Positions 22,046 to 34,349 of a stretch of 64,000 nt of DNA are shown here, piece by piece. Position numbers and translations under genes: made by a program. The notes beneath the pieces are model-generated. The model saw only the letters and a list, made by a program, of their open reading frames with translations, was not told the origin of the DNA and made no database searches. This DNA comes from Trochalopteron elliotii. Taxonomy: Eukaryota; Chordata; Aves; Passeriformes; Leiothrichidae. Within the stretch, counting starts at the first letter, position 1; each line of letters opens with the position of its first letter. The DNA is taken from assembly GCA_024734555.1 (NCBI GenBank), contig JANPWX010000480.1, forward strand, positions 4,092,671 through 4,156,670, given 5' to 3'.

Positions 22046-25000
22046 GACAGTGACAGTGTGAGTGGCTGCAGTTCAGTGATGTGTGGAGGGATCCTGCTGT
22101 AAAACCTGTTCCAGCAGCACAGAGCACGTCACTGACCCCAGGGGTCATTCCTATTTCCCCTGTCCAGAAATGTGTTACAGAGTCAGTAAATCAAAGCAGG
22201 ATCCTCCTACAAGGGAAATGTTATAGATGTAAATGCTATTCATCACATAGAAGTCTGCAATTTATTTGGAGAACTTAAGGAAGTACTTCTGCCTGTTATT
22301 AGATGTGTCCAAATGCCAGGATTTTTATTCATTGCAAAGTACAATCTGAATTGCTAATCCAATGGCTTTCAAATGAATTTGTAATTCATTTAACTGAAGA
22401 AGTAGAAGACAGTGGTAGGAGCTGAGGGTCATATTTTCATCACCCTTTATTAAGTGGCTTAGAAAATGGTCTGTTTTGCACTGTAGGTGTATCTAAAGTA
22501 CATAACTGTGTTGTTATTTCCCTGGGCTCTGGCACAGTGCATTTCTGTGTCCACTTCTGATGAGTCATTTCCCCTCTTGTTACTCAGAGGACCATCACAG
22601 AATATGATGCCTTGCCATTTATAATGGGAGAGGATCAGGCACTTGTTGCCCAGTTGCCAGGGGCAAAGAAGGTTCAAAAATCAGTTTCCACTCTGTTCTT
22701 CCATGTATTACAGTCTGGTAGTACAAGAGACAGAGACAGAAAACTCCTCTCTCCCATTTACTCTGTTCCCATAAGCAACAAATCACTTCCAAAAAAAAAG
22801 AAAATAAATACTCCTAACAAAACCACTGTTTTCTGTTTTGAAATCTAAGAAGCAGAGATCAGAACATGGTGGTTGTGGCTGGCAAGTATTTATGGAAGAA
22901 GGATAATGATGATATTCCATAAAAAGAGCTGCTACTGCTCTGAAGCTGTGGGTCAGTCACACCCCGAGTTGTTGCCTTGTGCATGTGATAAAAATTGTTT
23001 GCTATTTTCATGTGCAGCTGAAGGAAGTGGCAAATGCAAACTAATGCTCACCCTGCAATGGAGGAACATGAATAAAAGAGGAAAGTGGCATGAGGTTTCA
23101 GCTTTAGCCAAAGCACTCCAATGTGATTTTCTGCATCCCCTTCATGACAAGCCACTGCAGCCACCCCAGGTGCCTCCAGGGTGCAGATGGTCACAACCAG
23201 GGCCATGTTTAGAAAATTCATTAACATAACCTAGCCAGAGGAAGAAAAATGACCCATCTCCACACTAAAGAGCCAAGCCATGGAAAGATGTGAATGTCAC
23301 TCTCTGTCACAGTCATAGAAAAGTTTTGGGGAGTGACCAGAGGGTGTTTCAGCCCACGGAGGGCTCTCACAAATAGAAATTAATTCTTGGGTCAAAGTAA
23401 GCACTAGATGGGTCTGAAGGAGTTATTAACACCACCTGAAACATCAGCCTGCCAAAAATAGAAAGGAGTGTAACAGCTCTCTTCAACAGAGAGAGCTCCA
23501 ATTTCAGTCTACACTGGATTATTATTAAAATTAAATAATAGTATTTTCAACTGATATATCAACTATAGGATGCCTGCACATGACTTCATATGTATCAGCT
23601 GCAGAGGTAAAATGTAATAATTATTTCCCAGACTATAGCAATTCTTTTTAATAGTTCAGAGCATCTGTTTTCAAACTGCAGACTGTGTGATGCTTTTGGG
23701 ATCCTCTGAAAAGTTATTGGGCATTGGTGGGAGAAGTTAATCTCTGGACCTCATGAGTAAGGACCAAGAGAGCATCCAAAAATTAATTTTAGGAAGGTAG
23801 CACACAGGAAAGTTTGGTGTAAATTTGTATGATCTTACTGTGTGTTAATTTTCATCAATACATAAACCCTCAAACCCCAGCCAGCAGAGTTTAACAGGTG
23901 TTTCCTGATCCCTCAGGTAAGGAAGTGTTTCAGCAAAAATCCATCTTGATTTACAGTGTAGTGCAGGTGCAGGTGGGCAATCCCTCCGTGCAGGCCACAT
24001 TTCCCATTGTGGGGACAACAGAGGATTTTAGGTGAACTCATTGAATTTTTTACTGCTCAAAGGTACCCTGAACATCTACAATTGCAGCAATGAGTTTATA
24101 AATTGTAGTGATTTTGGAGTGGCTTGGGAACTGGTAATGCTCTTTGAAGGACAGTGAGCAGAAATACATCACAAAACTCCCCCTGACATTTACTGCAACC
24201 ACATGGCTCTTCATCTCCTCAGGGACAGAAGAGGGGAGGGATTCCCTATGAAATGTCCTTTTCAGTACTGCTGTGGCTTTGTGACATGTCCAAAGCAGGT
24301 CTTGATTATAACTATTGGGAAAATACATGCAAATGCATATGAATACATAGGCCTATTGCCTCACTATTTAATGGGGGAAAATCCCAAACTTTTCCAAGGC
24401 ATGGTTATTATTTCACAATGGCTCTTACCTCACATTACCTGAAATAAGCAGTAAATAAATTCTGTAAAATGTTTTAATTAAGTAAAACAAATTTAATTGT
24501 GACTTTGGGTAACAAGTAAAGATAGAATCCCAGTGCTGGTCCATTAACTGCTAATAACCACACTTGATTTAAAAAAAAAATCACATATTTACACTTTGAT
24601 TCATCCCTTCATTCCAGTAATATCAACAAGCTGATTTAGGAATGTAATTGCCTTTTGAAGAGATCTGATAGCTCAAACTCAGGCAGTTGCCCATAAATGC
24701 AACCAAACATCTCCTCTGGCTATTAAGGAAGGGTAAACTTCAGGAATTTAGAGCCTCTGCCTCTCCCTCAGATACAGGACAAACCACTGACATTATTCCA
24801 CAAAGGCTTACATTATAAACTCCATGGCAGAAATTACAGTTTCCCACACCTGTCACAACATAACTGTGTCAAGAATCAGCTGTTTAATCCAATGCTACAG
24901 AATGTTAAGAAGTTATTTAATTATTTTCTAACATTATTCATGGGTTTCCAAAACTATATTCTTCTTTAGAACCCCTTGAAGCCTGAAATGAGAGTAAAAT

Positions 25001-25191
25001 TTTTGTTAAAGAAGTGCTGTGATTTTCTGTTTTATACCACGTTTTACTACCTCATTACTCCTCCCAGCAGAGAGTGTTGTGGGAAAATGTTTTTGGCCTC
25101 TTCTGCAGAAACATTTGTCTGCTTGACAGGTATTCCCAACAGTTATTTTTATCAACTGGAGTGATTTTCTTGAGTTTAACTTTCCTCTATG

Positions 25192-25274
<83 letters not shown>

Positions 25275-28200
25275 TCATACATGTGAATAAACTCACTTCC
25301 CCATTGAAAGGAATTATAAATATATATTCCTTGAAATTAAAAATTTCCATTGATTTTAGCATATTTTCATCATATATTACATTATCCCTTCTCTGTAAAT
25401 GACTAATTACTTTTTCCTTTAGTCTTATGAGTCAATTGCTATATCCTTCACTCTTGACTGATCTCAAGATATATTTTATTTTGATAAGAACTCTGGTATC
25501 ACTCAATCTGTAGGAATCTTTATTACTGAAGGTGCATAACTCTCCTTTTACTAAACAGGAGCTGCATAAACTCATAAAATTCATATTGAATACATTTCAT
25601 TTCCACTCACCACACTGTAAATTAATGTTATATTATTGGTCTTCCAATCATTGCTATTTTTCATTTCTTTCTTTGCCAATAACTTCTCTCTCACAGTGAG
25701 TGGAATTTCATTTTCAAATCCAGTTTTGCTAATCCCATCATGCACCATACTTCTCAATTCATCCACTGAAGACTGATTTAAAATTAAATAAACTATTACT
25801 CATAGCAATTATATCAAAGTTTCTACAATTCTTTACTATCCAGCTCTGGAGAATGTGACATTCTGAAAGTCATTTTTACTTCTCGTGGGATATTTATCTA
25901 TATCTTCTTCCCATTACAATTCAAATTCTCTGTCTTCCAAAGTGCAACAGTGAGACTGTAGCAGAATGAGGAGTTAAATTATTTGTTCCATGCTTGTAGG
26001 TTCAGAAGCAATATTTTTTTCCCCACAGCATGTTGCTTCAGTACAATTATAATTTTAGGAAAAATAAGAGGAACTGTACAGAGACCCTGTACAGACACAT
26101 GTACTCATTGTTTCCCAGTTCCTAATCCTTTAAATGTTGATTTATCCTTGTTTCTATTTATTTTGTTTGTTACTTCACACTGCATTCTCTTCCAAGCAGA
26201 GATTATCTTCATGTGGATGTGCACAGCCCCCAGCACAAAGGATGCCACTCCCAATCAGAGCCTCTGGGCACTCCTGTAATACAAATAATAAACTTTACCA
26301 GAAATTTCTATCCCTTTGACTTGCTGCCATGTTCAAGCAGGGGCTTGCTATGAGTGGAACAAATTTGTGGCGTTGGCTGCATCCTGGCATTTTATAAATC
26401 TGTCAACCCTTCAAATTCCTTTGGACATAAAACTTAAAAAAACCTTACCAAATGAACCATTTTCAGTCTAATGGACACCCTGTCTGAGCTGCTACAACTG
26501 AAAAATTATAATTTTCTTGGGGAAGTGTCCAAGCAGCCTTTTGTCCCTGGTGCTCTACACACAGCACTTGGTGTTTTGTTTCTGTATGGCTTGAGAAGCA
26601 GCATGAATTTACATCAAGGATCAATTGTACATCCAGCACACAGGAAAAAAAGTTCTATCTCTGCAAAACCTTAGGAATATCAAAACTGAGTCCACCCATT
26701 TTGTGTTAATTTGAGAAATGACAAAGATCAACAGTACCACAACTCCTTCCAGTCTGTTTGAAAATAGAACAGTAACTAAACTCAGAAAAAGTGTTGTTAA
26801 GGGTCTTTCCACAATGCTTATTAACCATAATTTGAAAGACTCCTAAGCATTGAAACTGTACTCATATTGTGGTATTTTGATAGTTAGCACCAATAAGAAT
26901 TTTTTTTTTTTGCATGTTGACCACATTGAAAAAAGATTAAATAATGATGATATAAAATCATCAGGGTTGGGTCTCAATCACAGCTGAGGGTCCAGAACCT
27001 GGCCTGTAATTGAGACAAAACTGTCTTAGCAAGAGGAAATTCAGAAGATAATTGCATTACTTTAGGGATGCAAACTACTGAATAAACTAGTGAAAATATC
27101 AAAGGGCTGAGATGTTTTTGTCTGTGATCCCATTTCAGAGTTTGGTTTTATCACTAATGTGATCAGAGTGCTCCACATCTCACACTTAAGCCACTGTCCC
27201 AAGGAGGTGATTCCCTCAGAATTCCACCCTTGTACCTGGATTGTAATTAGGCTATGAGAATTTGAACCTGTGCACGCACAAACACAGGCACAAATGCACT
27301 TCTAAAAAATTTGTTTTCAATGAGTGAGAAAAGGGCATCCACTCAGCTCAGCTTTATTTACATCCTGGCAATGTTCACACCTATTGCTTTATACACCCTG
27401 GAAGTGTGCCACATGGATCAAACACGCCCTTAAACTCAGCAGAAAAGGCTACTCCACATAAAGATGGTAAAACAACATGAAATCCCCTTCCTACTGTCAA
27501 GGAAAGGAGCACAGGAGTAGGCAAGGATATCAATGAAAGCCATTTTTACAGTTATATATATAATTCCTTCTACACTTTAATAAAATGCCCTCAAATATAA
27601 TACTCTCAAAACTTCATTTGGTTTTGAGGAACCAAAGGCAGATATTTATGTAAGGGGTACATGTGGAATCTCATTCTGAAGTTCTTTGTCCCTTTCAACC
27701 ACAATTTTAATAAGTGTCCAGATTTTGATGGTAAAAGAAATGCACAGCATTGCTAAGGTCTTCTGAGATTGTCTGGCTATTGTAAGAAATGTTGATTTTA
27801 AAAATTATTCCCCTCTTATCAAAAATATTTTTGAAGGCGTGTAAGAAGAAACAAGTTGGGTTGTTTTTCTGAGGTTTTTTAAGGACAGTTTGTGATACTT
27901 CCTTTATATCACAATATGGGTTTGCTGGGTTTTTTTTCCCCAGAATCTAAAGTGAAATCTTAAAAGGAACTTGCCTGGCTGTTATGCCATTGCTGGATCA
28001 CAACAATCAAGTCCCCAGTGTTCCTTGAGAAGAAAGATTCTGCCATGCTGCTCATTCAGTGATTCCTGTGGCACAGTGATATCAATAACCAGAGGGTTTT
28101 GCATCATGACAAACCTTTCAGAAAAGCATCTCTGTGGAACTGAGCCCTCAAGGCAGTGTGGGCACAGAATCCACTGGAAATCCAACACCCAGGGGATGGA

Positions 28201-30260
28201 ATCCAGCTCAGCACGGTGAGAATGCTGAACACACACCAGAGCCAAGCCCTGCACTCGGCGTGGACCTTGAATTGTTTGAGACAATTCAGGAAATCAATTA
28301 CAATGGTAATTAGTTTATTCCATGCAAGAGCTAGCTGTTAGGCAGTTTGATTTCCCCACGCAGGCTATTCTTTAGGAAGGTGAGGACAAGAGATAAGGAA
28401 GCTTTCTCAGAAGGAAAGGCAAACCAGTAATTAATAACCTGTTGCTGGGTACCACTATTGCATGTGGCTGGCCTTTATCAGCAGTTTTCAGGACACCAGC
28501 ACTCAGCAGGTATGGAACCCTGCTGAATCAGGAATTCAGCCCCTCTGCTGCTGCAAAACTGAGCCTGAAACTGGTTTATCCAGGACCTAAACAACAAACC
28601 TTACAAAACTTGGAGAAACAGAGGAAAACTTGCAAAAATACATTGTTTTACAGGATCTAAGTGCCAGCTTACTCTGCAGCACCTGCAGGAGTAAAAGTGG
28701 AAACAGGTTCAAACTTCACAGAGATCCCCACCAGCCCTGCCAGAGCACCAGGGACTTCAGCAAGGTAAATATTTGCTGAGATAGCAGGAACAAAACGCTC
28801 CAGCAAATTAATCAGAAAGGTTTTGGCAAGTTCTCACGGGCACAAGGTGCTCTAAGATTTGTAGTTCCAACACACCATTTGGCAAATACTTTCCCTGTGA
28901 TTGCTTTTCAGAACATGCTCAGCATTGAAAACAGCTCAGCATTCCAGCCTGCAAATGTCAGAAAGCTCTTCCAGGAGCAAAATCACACTTTGAAGGCATT
29001 AAAATCTGTGACAGCAATGCTTGCATGCAGTAAAAATTGCTGTTTAAAAAGAGTAAAAAATAAAAAGAAGTAAAGGAAATTAGATGCAAAAAATAACCAA
29101 CCCCGAGCTTAACAAAGGTAGCAGTTTAAAAGAGCAGAGTGACTGAAACTTAAATAGATCCTGTTCTTGTAACCACTGGAGAATCTATGAAAATAATTAT
29201 TAGGATTGCAGCAACAATGGAAACAAAGTTTTTAAAGCTTCAGAAGACTTTCAGAGTCAGTAAAGCATATTGTGATAAGTAAATAAACACATTTGCTACT
29301 CTGCAACAAATTAAAGATTGTTCCCTTTTCAATATATTAAAAAAAAATCCATGGATATCACCTCAAGAAGAAGCAATTCAGTGTGTGATTTTGCAGGTTA
29401 GTTAAATTCACAGAAAACAGTCTCCTATTCTGATTTATACCTTGAAGAAACCTGGTTGCAAATCTTAAGATGTATAAGAAGGACAAAGTGCTTACAGATG
29501 GAAATAAACAACACCCAAGAATATGTCCTAAATAAACCTCAGTCAATAAGAACAGCCAAGATTGCTACTGTGTCATACTGTCACTAAGCAAAAAAATATC
29601 CAAAAAAGTGGTTCAAAATATTTCTTTTGTTGTTAGTCTTTATTTGTTTAAAAAGTGTTGGCATTCTACTCAAAACAGAAATGCTAATTTTTTCAATTCT
29701 CTGTATGCACCAGACCTAGAATAACAAAAATATGCACCATCCTTTTAAGATCTTTGTGTTTCTTTTTTTAAATTTAATGACAAATTACATCACCTAAGAA
29801 GAAAGGTGATGTTTGCAGGAAAATGAAGAGTCAGCACTTTGAACATATTGAATTTTTATGGTAGACAAAACCTCAATTATTCATTCTGCCACAGTTTTAC
29901 CTGAACCAGATGCACAGAGGTGTGTGTAACTCTATTAATAATTTTGACATTACTTTAGTTTTGCTTTTTCCATATAGCCAACTAATAAACTTGGCACTGT
30001 AAACTGTCCCTGACTTTATTTTCTGTTGGAAAATACCTCAAGACAATGTTTTCCTGATGGCAATAATTAATGTGGGATGTGTTATTCACTATTCAGATTG
30101 GTGAACCCCAAAGCCAGACCTGGATTGAAGACAAACTGAACTTTTTCAGATACCAAACTTGTTTATAAGCTTCAGAATGTAAAACTAATCCAGAAACTCT
30201 GGCTGATTAGGTTTAATGAAAATTCTTTCTACTGGTGCTCTAAACATCACTTGAAAGGCC
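22046..30260. other. unique noncoding DNA
   Basis: No gene was recognised. Frames of 118 codons at 22873-23229 (plus) and 100 codons at 27982-28284 (minus, with plus-strand frames over the same bases) show no domain or signal I know. The clear repeat is the GATA microsatellite at 25192-25274. Short A and T runs occur throughout, and the rest appears to be single-copy within the window. Confidence 0.6.
25192..25274. repeat. (GATA)n microsatellite
   Basis: About 20 uninterrupted GATA units, a pure array long enough to be highly variable in length. The frame across it on the minus strand encodes a leucine/serine/isoleucine/tyrosine repeat and is an artefact. Confidence 0.97.
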
Positions 30261-30662
30261 TGATTTGCCAAAGTGGCATTCTCTGAAACGCATTTAAAAA
30301 TGCCAGCAGTGAAACAAGCACTCAGATGTGCATCCCCTGCTTTGCAAGATCTGCTGCTGGAGGAGGAGACAATTTTTGGCAAGCTTCTGGATGTTTAGAA
30401 ATCTTGAAAAATTGGCACTGCCCATAGGAAGGAGGGAGGGAAGGAGGAAGGAGGGAAGGAGGGAGGGAGGGAGGGAAGGAAGGAAGGAAGGAAGGAAGGA
30501 AGGAAGGAAGGAAGGAAGGAAGGAAGGAAGGAAGGAAGGAAGGATATTTTCTAAGACAGTTTACAGCAATCATAGAAATCCTGACAAAAACAACTCCCAG
30601 GCAGAGACAATGGCCAGTTGGTAACTGGCTGTTAGTTATATTAGAGGATTATCTCAAAATGT
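30261..30662. repeat. duplicated sequence containing a GGAA microsatellite, copy 2
   Basis: Direct copy of 21587-22045, about 8.7 kb away in the same orientation. The flanks of the microsatellite match closely on both sides, with scattered substitutions. This copy goes straight from GGCACTGCCCA into the GGAA array and lacks about 80 bp found in copy 1. Since the array lies at the same junction in both, it probably predates the duplication. Confidence 0.88.
30427..30543. repeat. (GGAA)n microsatellite
   Basis: Interrupted GGAG/GGGA units at the left are followed by about 17 or more pure GGAA units. It is longer and purer at its right end than the copy at 21832-21927. Confidence 0.95.
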
Positions 30663-30717
30663 TCTAATTCATGTATTAATTCATGCCTTAATTCATTCCT
30701 GCTTAGCTGGGTACAAA

Positions 30718-30871
30718 TATGGGGTATCCCATGGCTTTGGTGTCACAGCACTTGCTCTGCCAGGCTGCTTTTCACCCTTTTTGTGTGTTTTGATGTTTAT
30801 GGGGTACCCCATGGCTTTGGTGTCACAGCACTCGTTCTGTCTTTTCATCCTTTTTTGTGTATTTTGGTGTT
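30718..30871. repeat. two-unit tandem repeat (80 and 74 bp)
   Basis: Unit 1 (30718-30797) and unit 2 (30798-30871) share TATGGGGTA, CCCATGGCTTTGGTGTCAC, AGCACT and TTGTGT. Unit 2 has lost a few bases after TTCTGTC. The pair begins about 55 bp after the duplicated GGAA block and is not present after the other copy. Confidence 0.88.
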
Positions 30872-33206
30872 TGTGTATTTATTCCCCAGCATAACATATT
30901 CTGCTGTTTGCACTGCGTGTGTTGTCAGGCACCTGAGCATTCCTCACATGCACAGAACTTTTTAGAGGTTTAATAAAAACAAACTGAGTTTTCCCAGCTG
31001 GTGGTATAGCAGTAATTAAGTCAAAAACTGCTATTCCCAAGGTGTGCTCGTTTCTGCTAATGCCATCAGTGCTGCTGCTGCGTGCTCAAGCAGGTTAACA
31101 AACAGGATCACATCAGCTTTTGTTCTTCCACAACAGCAGGGCTAAATCTTCATTAGGTATAAAATAATGAGGAGACAAGGCAGAAGAATGGGATGTGATA
31201 TGTTTATGTCAGTTGAACACCCCGTCTCTATAATTATATGAAAGATAAATAAATAAAAATTTTAAAAAAAGATAGGATTGGCTAAAGAAATTTTTAAAAA
31301 AGTCAATCATCTTCTAGCTTTGCAGTCAGTTAGACATGAGAGCCACTGGTTTGACGTCAAAGGGTTGTGTGAGTGATACTTGTAAAGGTAAGAGCAGAAT
31401 TAACTCTCTGGTTGCAAACCAAATGTATTTCCTGAGATGGGAGAAGAAATACAAGGAGCAGATGCTGTTCCACATCTAGAATGTAAACAAATTCATTGGA
31501 AAACTTTAGTACTCAGAGAATTGTGACATTTTTAAGTGTATGGGGGGAAGGGACAAAAGGATGACTAGTGATGTCTAGTCTAGAGTGGGAATGTTTCTTG
31601 AAAGAATTATATTTACTGGGTCAATATTTTTTTTTCATTTTTTTACTTTTTAAAGCAATGTCAGATCATCATTTCTGAATGTCATTAAGCCACTGAAAGG
31701 ACATTGCATAATGATTTTCTACTTCATGCACACAGACAAGCACACCTACATCAGATACATTTATCCCAACATAGCTTCTATGTAAGAGATACTAAAATGC
31801 TGCAACCTTTTAATTACCACAGAGTCTAATTCTTAAAGAAACAGGATCTTTGTGAAGCCCTAACACATTTCTGCCACAGCTTTATGCACAGTGATTTCTT
31901 CTGACACCCTCACTTATCAAAGTGCATTACCTGTCACCCAGCTTGTTTTCCTGTTACCTAATAATGTATTTGTCTGCTTTCAGCAAATGTCTCTGCAGTG
32001 ATGCACTCAGAAAAAGATTTTTGGAAAGATTTCCAATTCCTCTATTGAAATATCCAAGCTTTAAAATAGAACATTTTCCCCTAAAGTGCAGCTGTCTACC
32101 TGTAAAAGCCCTACCCAGGGCATCTTTGCCAGCTCTCCCTTTTGACATGAAATATTCTCCTGAAACATCTGCTTTTCTGAGTTCTGTGGTTTACACCTGA
32201 GTGTGTGTCTCAAAATACAGCCATAAATCCTTGGGGGAGCTTTACATAGATTTTTGCTTATTAGAAGGTATTTTATTTGCATTTATTAACATATAAAAAA
32301 TGCTAATTTCCTCCCACTGCTTTTTTCCTTTTCCAGTCTCTGAAACCATTTCCCTGAGACCAACCTGGAGCATTTTTCCAATCACATCTCTTCAATAAGG
32401 CCTTTGTGGAACAGGCTGTCTTGCTGGCCTCTAGAGGAACATTTTTACCACTGCTGCCCTACCTTGGTGGCCTCAGGAGGGACATTTTTTTTCCACTGTT
32501 GCCAGCACTGCTTGTGTTTTATGGGAACAAGGACTGGGAGGAGATGTAGGCAAACACTCAACAATGAAGCATCTTGATAAGCAGCCCTTGTGCTGCTGCA
32601 ATTACCATATCTCTTGATTGTCAGGAAATAGGCACTTGATAAACATGTGGTTTCATTGCTTACCCACGTTTGTTTTCAATTAAAGTCAGAAACCTGTAAC
32701 GTGCACTAGAACACTGCTTGGCTTGGTTTGAAAACAGGCAGGTAATTAATGACTAGACATTGCATCTGTTTATTTAAGGCAATCTCCAGAGGCTTCAGGG
32801 ACAGGTTAATCCAAGATAACAAGCTTGTTAGAAGGCTAGAGGAAGTGCAGTTTCTTCAGGTCTTTTCCCCCCTGTCCAATCCTTGCACTTTAGGTACCTT
32901 TTTTAAATTATTCTTATTTTGACTAGGCATCCTAGAGATGCCCAATGCAGGCACAGCCCTTCCCTGCACTCTGTGTCATGAGATACAGAAGATACAGAGC
33001 TGAGCAAACGACAGTCTCTAAACTATTTCACTGAAATCATTTTTCCTTAGCTGCCAGGCTGATCGCTCTGTTGAATTTTGCCAGGCAATCACTTGGTAGC
33101 TCCTCTCAACCCACAACAAGTTTTCTTCATCGTGTGTTTGCTTCAGGTAGAAAAAAAGTTACTCAGAAATGTGTCTGACAGATACACATCCATACCATGT
33201 GCATAA

Positions 33207-33232
33207 TGTGTGTGTACAAATGTACACACACA
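33207..33232. repeat. inverted repeat, (TG)n against (CA)n
   Basis: Arms of 12 bp (33207-33218, TGTGTGTGTACA, and 33221-33232) are perfectly complementary with a 2-base spacer. It is a head-to-head TG/CA microsatellite able to fold back on itself. Confidence 0.85.
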
Positions 33233-34324
33233 CAAAATATTATCTGAAAATAAACCATAATTTTCATGTTAATGCATGGCTAAGCACTCATGTTTCCTGT
33301 ATACGAAACAAAGTAGATCAGTTACTTACACCATTTAAAGATCAAAGTCACATTTCCAAGGTACTTTGTGCCTCTGTGCATTATACATACACAAGGTCCC
33401 TTTTTGCACTAATGTGGCTCATTTTTTGTTTTGAAGTTGCTCATTCATTTGCATAACTTGAAGTTGTGCCTGTGTACCAGAGGAAGATCAGCTCTTCATA
33501 CAAAGAGTATTTAATGGTTTTTTTTAGTACAAAGTATATGGTCATTATTCCTAAAAGACAAAAAATTGCTTATTAAAGAGGCCAAAAAATAACAGCCTTT
33601 AAAACACCCTAATTGCAGCCTAGATTGGTTCCTTTATTGAAACCACAAAGACATAATCATAACATGTATGTAATTTAATGGAGTGATTCACTGAACTTCT
33701 AGAATCATATGGCTCTGAGACAATAATTTAATGCTGTTCAGCCACATCTGTTGTCATTAATCTAACTCCCCCTGAATTAGATGGAAACACAACCCCCTCA
33801 ACTGCACTGTCTGAGCTGATTCCTGCTGATGGCAGTGGGAGTTGGGCTTTGTCCTTGGCAACATGCACGGCGAAATCTGAGACCAGGATTTGCTTCCAAA
33901 GTTTGAGAATGGGAACTCGTCTCCCACTTGGTGGTAATTACGATGCAGGGGATGAAATTCTGTTTAAAATCTGTTTAAATGGTGCCTTTCTCCAAAAGAA
34001 CATGAGATGCAAGTGGTTGATTTAGTGATTTGGAGCAGCTCACTGGTGTCATTCTCACGCTGTTGCATGTAAAGACACGTTGATTTTCATCCCTTGATGA
34101 AGTAGGCCTTAATGAGGCAAATGGTTTCTCTGAAATCACACTTAGATTGGAAATGTAAATCTGAAATATTTTTGAAGCACAAGAACTTACCAAGTGTTTT
34201 TTTGAGTTAATATGCATCCATGGACTTCTTTTGTCTTTTCCAGTGCAGATATTACCTTTGGTAATATTGGAGTATGCACTTATTTATTACAAAAAGGTCA
34301 ATCTTATCTATTAAGATCATACTA

Positions 34325-34349
34325 GAAAATCTTTTTCAAAAAGATTTTC
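34325..34349. repeat. perfect 12-bp inverted repeat with 1-base spacer
   Basis: GAAAATCTTTTT (34325-34336) and its exact reverse complement (34338-34349) flank one C. In RNA it would be too tight to fold fully. In DNA it could act as a cruciform or a dimeric binding site, but no function can be assigned. Confidence 0.8.

Noticed and set aside
23300..23360. Short resemblance to an inverted CR1 3' end (CACAGTCATAGAAAAG)
   Set aside because: Match too short and no further CR1 blocks follow.
27350..27410. TTTATT and TTTATA words suggesting another minus-strand LTR
   Set aside because: Spacing is loose, no TG...CA ends or target duplication could be found, and flanking sequence shows no U5-like end.
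30328..30624. Open frame encoding a lysine/glutamate/glycine/arginine repeat
   Set aside because: Translation of the GGAA microsatellite on the plus strand.
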